Notes under the pieces: generated by a model | Database searches by the model: none | What the model saw: the letters and a program-made list of their open reading frames with translations, nothing else | Told to the model about the DNA's origin: nothing | Part shown: positions 52,953 to 60,513 of the stretch, in pieces | How the letters are laid out: the number at the start of each line of letters is the position of its first letter | How positions within the stretch are numbered: position 1 is the stretch's first letter | IMG/VR virus record: IMGVR_UViG_3300021335_000009 | Location: 1-64,000 of that record | Strand: one strand, 5' to 3' | Length of the DNA: 64,000 nucleotides | From: a virus | Translations under genes and position numbers: made by a program

Positions 52953-53618
52953 GTGAGTAGCTCAAAAATTAAATTTGGATCTAAAACAAATGGGCTAGGA
53001 GACATTTTGCTTCTGACTTCTATTTGTAAGTATGCTCCTAAACAATTTGTTATACAAATTCCAGAAAAACAAAAAAGATTCGCTTGTTTATTTGAAGGTT
53101 TAGCAGAAACGGAAATAACAGAAGCTATAAATACTTTAAGAGATCTGGGTGGAGGCCACTACTCTACAAGAAAATTAAGATGTTTTTTTAGAGAAGCCGA
53201 TTTATTAGATAATAGACCCCTTGTCATTTATTCGGATTATGAATCTGAAGTTTGGGCGGATAACTTTTTAAAAGAAAATTGTTTTAATAAAAAACCTGTT
53301 GTATTTCAGCCTGATTGCAGCCCTCAATGGAGATCTGTTAGAAAAATGCCAGAACCTGTAGCAGACAAAGCAAAGCAAAATCTTTTAAAGCAGGGTTATT
53401 TTATTATAGATGTGTCTGCTATAAAAACAATAGATTTAAAAAAATACATTTGCCTTCTTAGAAAAGTTGGTTTTTATGTCGGGGCAAATACTGGAGATTT
53501 TCATTTAGCTGTTTCTGTTGGGGCTGTATGCAATGTTTATGAACCTTCAAATAATCAATTTTTTAAAGACTACGAGTGGGATTATGAACATTCTTCAATA
53601 AAATATATAAAATTTTAA
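52953..53618 (+). CDS. GT9/heptosyltransferase-like protein
   Basis: 221 residues, with a GTG start (GTG AGT AGC). The N-terminus KFGSKTNGLGDILLLTSICK matches the glycine-rich start of GT9 enzymes, and the C-terminal ICLLRKVGFYVGANTGDFHL matches their donor site region (D/G-T-G-x-x-H-L-A). Shorter than typical GT9 proteins, so the middle domain is reduced. A sugar donor is likely ADP-linked or similar but not shown. Confidence 0.65.
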   Translation: MSSSKIKFGSKTNGLGDILLLTSICKYAPKQFVIQIPEKQKRFACLFEGLAETEITEAINTLRDLGGGHYSTRKLRCFFREADLLDNRPLVIYSDYESEVWADNFLKENCFNKKPVVFQPDCSPQWRSVRKMPEPVADKAKQNLLKQGYFIIDVSAIKTIDLKKYICLLRKVGFYVGANTGDFHLAVSVGAVCNVYEPSNNQFFKDYEWDYEHSSIKYIKF

Positions 53619-53622
53619 AAAC

Positions 53623-54138
53623 ATGAAATTAAATTTAGGATGCGCCAAAGACATAAGAAAAGGGTATAAAAATGTAGACCTTCACTACAAACACCCCGAA
53701 GTAATAAACGAAGATATATCGAACTTATCTTTCGTTCAGAACAATACTGTAGAAGAGATTGTCGCCCATGATATTATAGAGCATTTGCCTCTTAATAAAT
53801 CTGCAAAATGTCTTAAAATATGGTTTGATTACTTGCAAAAGGGAGGAAAAATAAGCATTCAAACAACAAATTTTAATTTGATGATAAAAGCTTATTCTGA
53901 AAAAGTTTGGGATATTTGCGCTTTAAATTACATGCTTTTTGCAGGAATAAATTATACAGATGTAGGCTCTCAAGAATGCGATTTCCATAAAAGCGTTTAT
54001 TCTTCTGAGTTTATTTTTCATTTATTAAAAAATATAGGGTATAAAAACATCAAAATAAAAGAAGACTCTATTGATGAAAACTTAAAATTTAATGCTTTTT
54101 CTCACAATTTAAATTTATATGTAACTGCTGAAAAATAA
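53623..54138 (+). CDS. SAM-dependent methyltransferase
   Basis: 171 residues, class I fold. Motif I is LNLGCAKDIRKGYKNVDLH and the post-motif region is EEIVAHDIIEHLPLNK, followed by WFDYLQKGGKISIQTTNF. Such small enzymes often methylate sugars or act with glycosyltransferases in polysaccharide clusters. It lies between the glycosyltransferases and the GDP-mannose dehydratase, so a sugar acceptor is likely. Confidence 0.8.
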   Translation: MKLNLGCAKDIRKGYKNVDLHYKHPEVINEDISNLSFVQNNTVEEIVAHDIIEHLPLNKSAKCLKIWFDYLQKGGKISIQTTNFNLMIKAYSEKVWDICALNYMLFAGINYTDVGSQECDFHKSVYSSEFIFHLLKNIGYKNIKIKEDSIDENLKFNAFSHNLNLYVTAEK

Positions 54139-54175
54139 ATAGAATTGTAAAGCTTTTTAAATAACATACATTTGT

Positions 54176-55201
54176 ATGAAAAAAGTAATTATTAGCGGAG
54201 CTTCGGGTCAAGATGGCTCATATATGATAGATCACCTTTTGGAAACTACTGATTATGAAATCATTGGATGCGTAAGAAGAAAAACTTTAGAGCTTGATAA
54301 TTTTTTCAAAAAACATTATAACAATTCAAGGTTTAGACTTGTTCATTTTGATCTAACAGACGTCCATTCTATAACTTCTTTAATAAAAGACGAACAGCCT
54401 GATTATTTTATCAACTTTGCAGCTCAAACTTTTGTTGGAGATTCGTGGGAAATGCCCACGTTACATTTTAAATGCAATGCAGAGTCAGTTCTTCACATGT
54501 TGGAAGCTATTCGCAATTTTTGCCCACATTGCAGGTTTTATTCAGCAGGCACTTCTGAGCAGTATGGAGACGTAGATTACAGCCCACAGGACATTAGACA
54601 CCCATTTAAGCCTAGAAGCCCTTATGGAGCCGCTAAAGTCGCAGCAAACATGCTTGTAAAAGTCTATAGAGAAAGTTATGGCTTATATGCAGTTCATTCA
54701 ATACTTTTTAATCACGAAAGCTCAAGAAGGCCAGAGTGTTTTGTTTCAAAAAAGATAACAAAAGCTGTAGCCAGAATAAAACGAAGCATAGACAAAAAAG
54801 AATCTTTTGAACCTCTTGAGCTGGGAAATTTAAATGCTCAAAGAGACTGGAGCCATGCCAAAGATTTTGTCAAAGGAGTGTGGCTAATGCTTAATAAAGA
54901 AAAACCTAGAGACTATTTATTAGCTTCAGGAGAGACTCATACTGTTAAAAAATTTGTAGAGCTTTCTTTTAAACATGTTGGTGTTTTTGGAGACTGGAAA
55001 GGAGAAGGGGATCAAGAAACCTTTATCTTAAAAAATTCGAGTCAATGCCTAGTGAAGGTTAATAAAAAATTTTACAGACCAGCAGAAGTCTCTTTATTAC
55101 TAGGAGACCCTAAAGAAGCAGAAAAAGAATTGAATTGGAAAAGGGAAATTTCATTTGAAGACTTAGTTAAAAATATGGTGGATGACGACCTTGGTGTTTA
55201 A
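54176..55201 (+). CDS. gmd: GDP-mannose 4,6-dehydratase
   Basis: 341 residues. The NAD(P) loop is ISGASGQDGSYM and the catalytic pair is in SPYGAAKVAAN (Tyr and Lys), with TSEQYGDV supplying Thr/Ser. The C-terminal half has the GMD pattern NLNAQRDWSHAKDFV. It makes GDP-4-keto-6-deoxymannose, the precursor of fucose, rhamnose and related sugars. No reductase or epimerase is visible in this window to finish the pathway. Confidence 0.93.
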   Translation: MKKVIISGASGQDGSYMIDHLLETTDYEIIGCVRRKTLELDNFFKKHYNNSRFRLVHFDLTDVHSITSLIKDEQPDYFINFAAQTFVGDSWEMPTLHFKCNAESVLHMLEAIRNFCPHCRFYSAGTSEQYGDVDYSPQDIRHPFKPRSPYGAAKVAANMLVKVYRESYGLYAVHSILFNHESSRRPECFVSKKITKAVARIKRSIDKKESFEPLELGNLNAQRDWSHAKDFVKGVWLMLNKEKPRDYLLASGETHTVKKFVELSFKHVGVFGDWKGEGDQETFILKNSSQCLVKVNKKFYRPAEVSLLLGDPKEAEKELNWKREISFEDLVKNMVDDDLGV

Positions 55202-55212
55202 TTTTTTTGTAT

Positions 55213-55239
55213 TGACATTTTTCAAACAAAAATTAACAT
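55213..55239 (+). promoter_or_regulatory. Promoter before 55247
   Basis: TTGACA (55213-55218), 15 nt, TAACAT (55234-55239), then ATG 7 nt later. Leaderless message predicted. Confidence 0.6.
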
Positions 55240-55246
55240 AAAAAAA

Positions 55247-55612
55247 ATGACATCTGACAAGGTTAAAAAAATAACCCCGCATAGAAGAAAATTAAACATT
55301 TTAAGCAGGCTTCTTGACATTCCAGAAAAACAAAAAAGGTTTTTTTATGCTAGGGAAATGAAATTTTTAAAAATTTTAGAAGAAAGATATTCTTTAGATT
55401 TTTTAGAAATAATTACTTTTCCAAAAAAATATGACAGTTTGGCCATTTTAGTTTCAAAAGAGCTAAAACAAACTATGAATAAAAAATGGAATAATTTTAA
55501 TTTTAAAATTGACACTTCAAAATACCAAAAGTATAATATAGGAAAAAAATCAGGAGAAGATTTTGTACCTACAAAAAAACAATTAAAAAGAACAAAAGAT
55601 TTATTTAAATGA
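55247..55612 (+). CDS. Small basic early protein, coupled to the recombinase
   Basis: 121 residues, basic and mostly helical. It overlaps the recombinase gene by ATGA, so the two are translationally coupled, but no domain is recognised. A role in loading or modulating the recombinase is possible. It has its own TTGACA-type promoter. Confidence 0.6.
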   Translation: MTSDKVKKITPHRRKLNILSRLLDIPEKQKRFFYAREMKFLKILEERYSLDFLEIITFPKKYDSLAILVSKELKQTMNKKWNNFNFKIDTSKYQKYNIGKKSGEDFVPTKKQLKRTKDLFK

Positions 55613-56721
55613 GCGACAAAGATTCACAACTACTAGAAAAATTCTTAAAAGAAACAAAAGGCCAACATTATAATTTTGAAGATACTATTGATTATAAAGT
55701 CTCAAGCGGTTCTTTGCAGCTCGATTTAGTTTTAGATGGTGGACTTGGGCCAGGACTACATAGATTTGTAGGAATGAATGAAGGAGGAAAAACTTCATCA
55801 GCTTTAGAGTTTATGAAAAACATGCTTAACAGTGTTCCAAAATCAAAAGGATTTTATATCAAAGCAGAAGGAAGGCTTTCTCCAGAAATGCAAAAAAGAT
55901 CTGGAGTAAAATTCGTTTTTAGCGCTAAAGATTGGGTAGAAGGAACATGTTTTGTATTTGAAAGTAATATTTACGAAGTTGTTGTTGACGCTATACACCA
56001 ACTTGTAGAACAAAACGAGGAAAAAAATAAATATTGTTTTTTGCTTGATTCTGTAGATGGCTTGATTTCTAAACAAGATATTGAAAAGTCTTTTTACGAC
56101 TCTAATAAAGTTGCTGGGGGAGCAGTAATCGCAGCCAACTTTATGAAAAGAATGTCTATTAAGCTTGCTAAAAGAGGACACATGGCTTTTTTTATTAGTC
56201 AAGTAAGGGCTGATATTACTTTAGATCCATACTCAAAAGCTCCTGTTCGACAAACTACGGCTACAGGAGGAAATGCATTGCTCCATTTTGCTAATTACAT
56301 TATGGAATTTGAACCTAGATTTAAAACAGATTTAATTGTTCAAGATCCAACTAAAAAAACTGTAGATTTAAAAACGAATCCTATTATTGGTCATTGGGCA
56401 AAAGTAACAATTAAAAAGTCTCCAAACGAAAAAACAAACAATAAAATTCTTTATCCTATTAAGTATGGAAGAGTAGGTGGAAAATCTATTTGGGTAGAAA
56501 AAGAATTAATTGATTTAATGTACATGTGGGAATTTATTAGGAAAAAGGGAGCGTGGATCATGATAGAAGAAGAATTAAAAGAATTAGTCAAAGAAGTTGC
56601 TCCAGATCTTCCCAACAGTATTCAAGGCGAAAATAACCTTTTTAAAACGATAGAAGGTAACGAAAAGCTTTCTAAATTTTTAGTTGATTATTTTAAGTCA
56701 AACATACACGAATCTGTGTAA
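55609..56721 (+). CDS. RecA/UvsX-like recombinase
   Basis: 370 residues. Walker A is GMNEGGKTS (G55 to T62), the SGSLQLDLVLDGGLGPG lead-in is typical of RecA/UvsX, Walker B is near YCFLLDSVDGL, and loop 2 follows AFFISQVRADIT. It pairs homologous DNA for repair, recombination-dependent replication and possibly intein homing. Followed directly by the large non-coding RNA region. Confidence 0.92.
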   Translation: MSDKDSQLLEKFLKETKGQHYNFEDTIDYKVSSGSLQLDLVLDGGLGPGLHRFVGMNEGGKTSSALEFMKNMLNSVPKSKGFYIKAEGRLSPEMQKRSGVKFVFSAKDWVEGTCFVFESNIYEVVVDAIHQLVEQNEEKNKYCFLLDSVDGLISKQDIEKSFYDSNKVAGGAVIAANFMKRMSIKLAKRGHMAFFISQVRADITLDPYSKAPVRQTTATGGNALLHFANYIMEFEPRFKTDLIVQDPTKKTVDLKTNPIIGHWAKVTIKKSPNEKTNNKILYPIKYGRVGGKSIWVEKELIDLMYMWEFIRKKGAWIMIEEELKELVKEVAPDLPNSIQGENNLFKTIEGNEKLSKFLVDYFKSNIHESV

Positions 56722-56732
56722 TAGTATATAAT
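56716..56732 (+). promoter_or_regulatory. Promoter candidate for the large RNA
   Basis: GTGTAAT (56716-56722, containing the recombinase stop) and TATAAT (56727-56732) lie just before the first helix of the RNA region at 56737. Confidence 0.45.
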
Positions 56733-56734
56733 AT

Positions 56735-57300
56735 GGCCTTGACCTCTTGCATATCTATAGTTTTGATTTTTTAGATCTTTATGTAACGTCAAGGTTCTTC
56801 TGTTCTTTCTCATCTCTGGCCCTTGATCCTCCTATCCAGTCCTTAGCGATTGTGAAGAGCCTTGGGCATTCTTAATGCTGCGCGGCAGATCCTCCAAGCC
56901 TTATGGCTTTGGATATGGCTTTTTCCTCTTTCGCCCGATAAGTAAAGAGGCTTCTTTAAAAACCGACTAACAAACCAGAAACAGAACTGGGACAGCTTTA
57001 AGTGCTTGGAAACAAATGTAACGAGGTTTTCATTGTTCGGTTCCTCAGCTTTTTTAGACTTCCTGCAAATGTCTTTTGAGCGTTGCAGTGCCCGTAGATT
57101 CGCAACCTATGGGTTTAGTAGGCCCCCTGCGCCTCTGGCTTCCAAATTGGTTGCTAATTCCTTCCCAAGTGCTGACGAGTGCGTTAGGGTTGGTGCGTAA
57201 TTCAGGGGGTGTTTTCTTTATCAAACTTCCCACGCCACTCAATGAAGCGCAATTTGGGAGGTGGTTCTTTTTACAAATAGACCCCAGAACTTGTAACAAA
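56735..57300 (+). ncRNA. Large structured RNA candidate (GOLLD/ROOL-like), main part
   Basis: No convincing gene; higher GC than all flanking genes and many complementary segments. Helices visible: 56737-56743/56788-56794; 56893-56900/56905-56913 (one bulge); 56925-56931/56944-56950; 57064-57068/57083-57087; 57091-57097/57107-57113; long-range CCCCCTG 57123-57129/57203-57209; and an H-type pseudoknot (57064-type notation aside) with stems 57264-57268/57286-57290 and 57271-57276/57291-57296. Phage GOLLD and ROOL RNAs are of this size and lie near or contain tRNAs. Family membership is my inference, not a match. Confidence 0.65.
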
Positions 57301-57347
57301 ATAAGACTTAATATATTATATAAATAACTGAGTATCGAGCGTTTACT

Positions 57348-57353
57348 TATAAT
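57348..57353 (+). promoter_or_regulatory. TATAAT element before the tRNA-like pair
   Basis: TATAAT ends 10 nt before the first acceptor-like stem. No good -35 is seen. It may drive a separate transcript or be part of an AT-rich linker (57297-57360). Confidence 0.35.
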
Positions 57354-57363
57354 ATGTTATTCA

Positions 57364-57438
57364 CTAGCCTTCCTCTAATAGCGATAAGACTCCATGCTTG
57401 ATCATGGTGAATGTGGGTATGCGAATTCCACAGGCTAG
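57364..57438 (+). ncRNA. tRNA-like cloverleaf A, non-canonical loops
   Basis: Seven-pair acceptor CTAGCCT/AGGCTAG; D-like stem TCT/AGA (57374-57376/57387-57389); anticodon-like stem CCATG/CATGG (57392-57396/57403-57407) with a 6-nt loop CTTGAT; T-like stem GTGGG/TCCAC (57413-57417/57427-57431) with a 9-nt loop. All four arms exist, but no loop has canonical length and no CCA is encoded, so a normal tRNA is unlikely. It looks like a mimic or a domain of the larger RNA. Confidence 0.55.
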
Positions 57439-57444
57439 CCCTTT

Positions 57445-57516
57445 AGTTCCATAGTTTAATCGGCAAAAATCCCGTAGTCACATTCGGAGTCCCCAGTTCA
57501 AATCTGGGTGGAACTT
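57445..57516 (+). tRNA. tRNA-like B with canonical T arm, anticodon unclear
   Basis: Acceptor AGTTCCA/TGGAACT is perfect, the D stem is GTTT/AAAT and the T arm CCCAG-TTCAAAT-CTGGG is canonical. The anticodon stem CCGTA/TTCGG (one T-T mismatch) leaves a 6-nt loop GTCACA, or 8 nt if the last pair is open, so no anticodon can be assigned. No CCA is encoded. A real but unusual tRNA or a tRNA-like domain are both possible. Confidence 0.55.
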
Positions 57517-57525
57517 ACACAATAA

Positions 57526-57600
57526 CACCTCTCACGCCTTTGGTCTGCATTGCGGACGCTTAATGGACTGAGCTTTTCTCGGTCGGGCGCACCAGAGGGG
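57526..57600 (+). ncRNA. Three-way junction RNA (3' end of the structured region)
   Basis: Outer helices CCTCT/AGAGG (57528-57532/57594-57598) and CGCC/GGCG (57535-57538/57586-57589) enclose hairpins GTCTGC-ATT-GCGGAC (57543-57557) and GACTGAG-CTTTT-CTCGGTC (57566-57584). The compact fold has several G-U pairs that preserve structure. It may close the large RNA or be separate. Confidence 0.6.
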
Positions 57601-57624
57601 CTACTTTTAAAATAAAATAAAAAA

Positions 57625-58035
57625 ATGAAATTTAAATCCATCACATCTGGAAAAGAAAAATATTTAAAAAATCCATTTAGATTCAAGATAAAATGGAACG
57701 GCAAATGCAGAAGCAAATTTCAGTCTGAAGTGAGAAAGTATTTGTATAATTATTGGAAATACGATAGCGTTTACGAAGAATTTCCCATAATAGGAACCAA
57801 GCTTTCTTTGGATTTTTACAATCACACAAAAAAAATAGCAATAGAAGTTCAAGGAGCTCAACATTTTAAGTTTGTAAAACACTTTCACAAAACAAAAGCT
57901 AATTTTTTAAGACAAATTCGCAGAGATGATAAAAAAATGGAATTTTGCGAATTAAACGACATCAAACTTATAGAAATTTATCCAGACGATGAATTATCTG
58001 AAGATTTTTTTATAAAAATGCTGCATTCGGTGTAA
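57625..58035 (+). CDS. PD-(D/E)XK-type nuclease (Vsr/homing-like)
   Basis: 136 residues. The motifs FQSEVRKYLYNYW, LSLDFYNHTKKIAIEVQG and then RRDDKKMEFCELNDIKLIEI match small restriction-like nucleases, with D in LDFY and E-x-Q in place of E-x-K. Such proteins act as homing enzymes or mismatch-type nucleases. It lies directly after the structured RNA region, a position also seen for intron or element-borne nucleases. The stop is part of the GTGTAA box for the next gene. Confidence 0.65.
   Translation: MKFKSITSGKEKYLKNPFRFKIKWNGKCRSKFQSEVRKYLYNYWKYDSVYEEFPIIGTKLSLDFYNHTKKIAIEVQGAQHFKFVKHFHKTKANFLRQIRRDDKKMEFCELNDIKLIEIYPDDELSEDFFIKMLHSV
58030..58035 (+). promoter_or_regulatory. GTGTAA late-promoter candidate
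   Basis: GTGTAAT 16 nt before the ATG at 58046. Its TAA is also the stop of the nuclease gene. Confidence 0.5.
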
Positions 58036-58045
58036 TATAACACAA

Positions 58046-58285
58046 ATGGAAAAACCTAAATTTAAACAATTTCAGCTTCCAGAAGCTATTTTAAACCAAC
58101 TGTACGAACTAACTGGAGGCGCAGATTGTTACAAAGGTTTTTTTATTGCTTATTGCGATGAAGAAGGTAGTCCAATAATATACACAAGTTGTGATTCTCA
58201 AATTACTGAATCGGGGCTACTTAAATCAATGGAAAATTTTTTAAAAAATTACAGTCAAAACAATCTTGAAATAAGCCAGCATTAA
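58046..58285 (+). CDS. Small uncharacterised protein
   Basis: 79 residues, acidic, with CDEEGSPIIYTSCDSQ in the middle. No domain is recognised. It stands between a nuclease and the helicase and is the only GTGTAA-class coding gene in the replication block. Confidence 0.5.
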   Translation: MEKPKFKQFQLPEAILNQLYELTGGADCYKGFFIAYCDEEGSPIIYTSCDSQITESGLLKSMENFLKNYSQNNLEISQH

Positions 58286-58292
58286 AAACTTC

Positions 58293-58320
58293 TTGACTAT
58301 TTTGCCTTTTGTGATAATAT
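58293..58320 (+). promoter_or_regulatory. dnaB promoter
   Basis: TTGACT (58293-58298), 16 nt, TAATAT (58315-58320), then ATG 6 nt later. Leaderless message predicted. Confidence 0.7.
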
Positions 58321-58326
58321 AAGAGG

Positions 58327-60513
58327 ATGATATATAGTCTTGAAATTGAAAAACAAGTTTTAGCAGCTTTCATACAAAAGCCCAAGCTTTTAGTAAATTT
58401 TAATCATTTGATTAGCGAGGCCGATTTTCACAATGGCTCTCTTTTACATAAGACTCTTTTTGCTGTTTTAAAAAAAGCCTGCCAACAAGAAGAGTCTATT
58501 GACGAAGTTGTATTGGTTCAAAGAGTTAAAGAGCTTGGAATAAAATTCGAAGAAGATCTGTCTCTTATTGATTATGTAAAATCATTGTCGATGAGAAAGA
58601 TTCATTCCGAAGAAAAAATCAAATCTGTTGTCCAAGAATTAAAAAAGTATAGCGTAAGGCGAGAAATATACAAAACAGCAAAAGACATAGCTGATTCGAT
58701 GAAAACTATGTCTCCAAATGAATCGTATTTAGGCATAATTGAATCTGCGGATAAAATTTACAACGATAAAGTAAATTTATTTGAAGTGGGCAACGATGTT
58801 CCAGAAAACATTTACGACTCAATGGAGGAATTCATTGAAGAAAGAGGAAATAACCCTATTGAAGAATTTGGCATGATGGGGCCACATAAAAAAGTTAATG
58901 ATATTTATGGCTCTCTTTTAAGACCAGGGAATATTACGGTATTTGTTGCTCGCTCAGGAGTCGGCAAAATGAACCCTTTATACACAAAGGTATTAACTCC
59001 TGACGGTTTTACTGAAATGAGAAATATTTCAGTAGGGTCTGAGGTTGTTTGTCCTAATGGAAAAATTTCAAAAGTTTTAAAAACATTTGACCATAAGAAT
59101 AAAGATGTCTATAGAGTGACTTTTGAAGATGGAAGATATAGTGATTGTGGATTAGAGCACTTATGGAAAGTCTCTTACAAAAACAAAAGTTTTAAGTCTA
59201 ACTGGGTAGTTTCAGATACGCAACAAATTAAAAATGTATTAAACGAAGGCCATGAAGTTTACATTCCTTTAGTTCCTGAAATCAAAAATTATGAAGAAAA
59301 ACTAAAAAAATTAAAACTCTTTATTAAAGAAAGGACGGAATCTTCTCAAGAAGATCCTAACAGTTTAAATTACCTAACAAAAACAAAAACATTAGCAGAA
59401 AAAGTTCAAAAATTTGCATGGGCTTTGGGGGCAAAAGCAAAAATTTCAAGTTTAAAAATTTCTGACGATGACATATTCAAAGTTAAAATTGAAATCCCTG
59501 ATTTTAGAAACGAAAACTCTACAAAACTTCAAATTGTAGCCGTTCAAAAACTAGAAAAAAAAGAAGACTGCCGATGCATACAAATTGACGAAAAAGAGCA
59601 TTTATACATTATTGATGAATTTATTGTTACGCATAACACTCAATTATGCATGGATTATTCCACTAAGGTTTCCGCAAAATATGATGTACCTGTATTGCAT
59701 TTTGATAATGGAGAAATGAGCAAAGATGAACTGGTAATTCGTCAATGTGCAGCTCTTTCTGGAGTTCCTCCCCACTTATTAGAAAGTGGCAAATGGAGGC
59801 AGGCTGGAGACGAAACCGTTCAAAAAGTAAGAAGCGTTTGGAAAAAAATAAAAAATTTAAAATTTTACTATTATAATGTAGGAGGAATGGAAGTAGATTC
59901 CATGATTAACACATTAAAAAGGTTTTATTATTCTAAAGTGGGCAGAGGAAACAAAATGATATTTTCTTTTGATTATATTAAGACCTCTTCAGATAGCGGA
60001 TTTGGCAATAAAAATGAATGGCAGCTTGTAGGAGAAATGGTAGACAAGTTTAAAAAAACCATCCAAAAAGAAATTTTGGAAGACGGAGCTCCAGTAATAC
60101 CAATGATTACATCTGTGCAGTCCAATAGAAGCGGAATAACAACAAACAGAAATAGCTCTAACATTATTGACGACGAATCTGTGGTTTCTCTTTCTGACAG
60201 GATCACTCAGTTTTGCTCTCACATGTTTATTTTAAGACAAAAAACTAATGACGAAATGGCAGAAGAGGGTAGTCAATTTGGGACGCACAAATTAATTAAT
60301 GTAAAATCTAGACACTTGGGTAAAGATGTTGCTGGTGCGGTAGAGCCTGTTCAAGTAGGAGACGATCTTAGAAAAAACTTCATTAATTTATCTTTTAGAA
60401 ACTTTAACATAACAGAATGTGGGGATTTAAGAGATATTGTTTATTTTAGAAATTCTTCTGAAGATTTATCTACAGATTCTGTCGATAATGTTCCTTCGTT
60501 TGATGATTTATGA
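58327..60513 (+). CDS. dnaB: DnaB-like replicative helicase with intein
   Basis: 728 residues; removing residues 215-437 leaves 505, normal for a phage DnaB. The N-terminal domain (EIEKQVLAAFIQKPKLL) and linker are typical. The spliced Walker A is ARSGVGKTQ; Walker B is near MIFSFDYIKTSSD; the arginine finger region follows LINVKSRHLGK. It unwinds the fork ahead of the phage polymerase. The primase gene overlaps its end by ATGA. The intein at the P-loop blocks ATP binding until removed. Confidence 0.93.
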   Translation: MIYSLEIEKQVLAAFIQKPKLLVNFNHLISEADFHNGSLLHKTLFAVLKKACQQEESIDEVVLVQRVKELGIKFEEDLSLIDYVKSLSMRKIHSEEKIKSVVQELKKYSVRREIYKTAKDIADSMKTMSPNESYLGIIESADKIYNDKVNLFEVGNDVPENIYDSMEEFIEERGNNPIEEFGMMGPHKKVNDIYGSLLRPGNITVFVARSGVGKMNPLYTKVLTPDGFTEMRNISVGSEVVCPNGKISKVLKTFDHKNKDVYRVTFEDGRYSDCGLEHLWKVSYKNKSFKSNWVVSDTQQIKNVLNEGHEVYIPLVPEIKNYEEKLKKLKLFIKERTESSQEDPNSLNYLTKTKTLAEKVQKFAWALGAKAKISSLKISDDDIFKVKIEIPDFRNENSTKLQIVAVQKLEKKEDCRCIQIDEKEHLYIIDEFIVTHNTQLCMDYSTKVSAKYDVPVLHFDNGEMSKDELVIRQCAALSGVPPHLLESGKWRQAGDETVQKVRSVWKKIKNLKFYYYNVGGMEVDSMINTLKRFYYSKVGRGNKMIFSFDYIKTSSDSGFGNKNEWQLVGEMVDKFKKTIQKEILEDGAPVIPMITSVQSNRSGITTNRNSSNIIDDESVVSLSDRITQFCSHMFILRQKTNDEMAEEGSQFGTHKLINVKSRHLGKDVAGAVEPVQVGDDLRKNFINLSFRNFNITECGDLRDIVYFRNSSEDLSTDSVDNVPSFDDL
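58969..59637 (+). other. Class 3-type intein in the helicase P-loop
   Basis: Residues 215-437 (223 aa). It begins with Met215 (MNPLYTKVLTPDGFTEM), not Cys or Ser, and ends FIVTHN before Thr438. The residues of the class 3 WCT set are present: Trp280 (LEHLWKV), Cys415/Cys417 (DCRCIQID) and Thr435 (VTHN). In this class an internal Cys starts splicing. The middle looks like a shortened, inactive endonuclease remnant. Confidence 0.85.

Noticed and set aside
57006-57327. Short open frames of 64-83 codons in the structured region
   Set aside because: They overlap each other on both strands, have no promoter spacing like the real genes and cross the predicted helices.
56735-57600. tmRNA, RNase P RNA or group I intron
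   Set aside because: No tRNA-Ala-like ends with tag frame, no RNase P core segments and no recognisable P7/P3 core were found.
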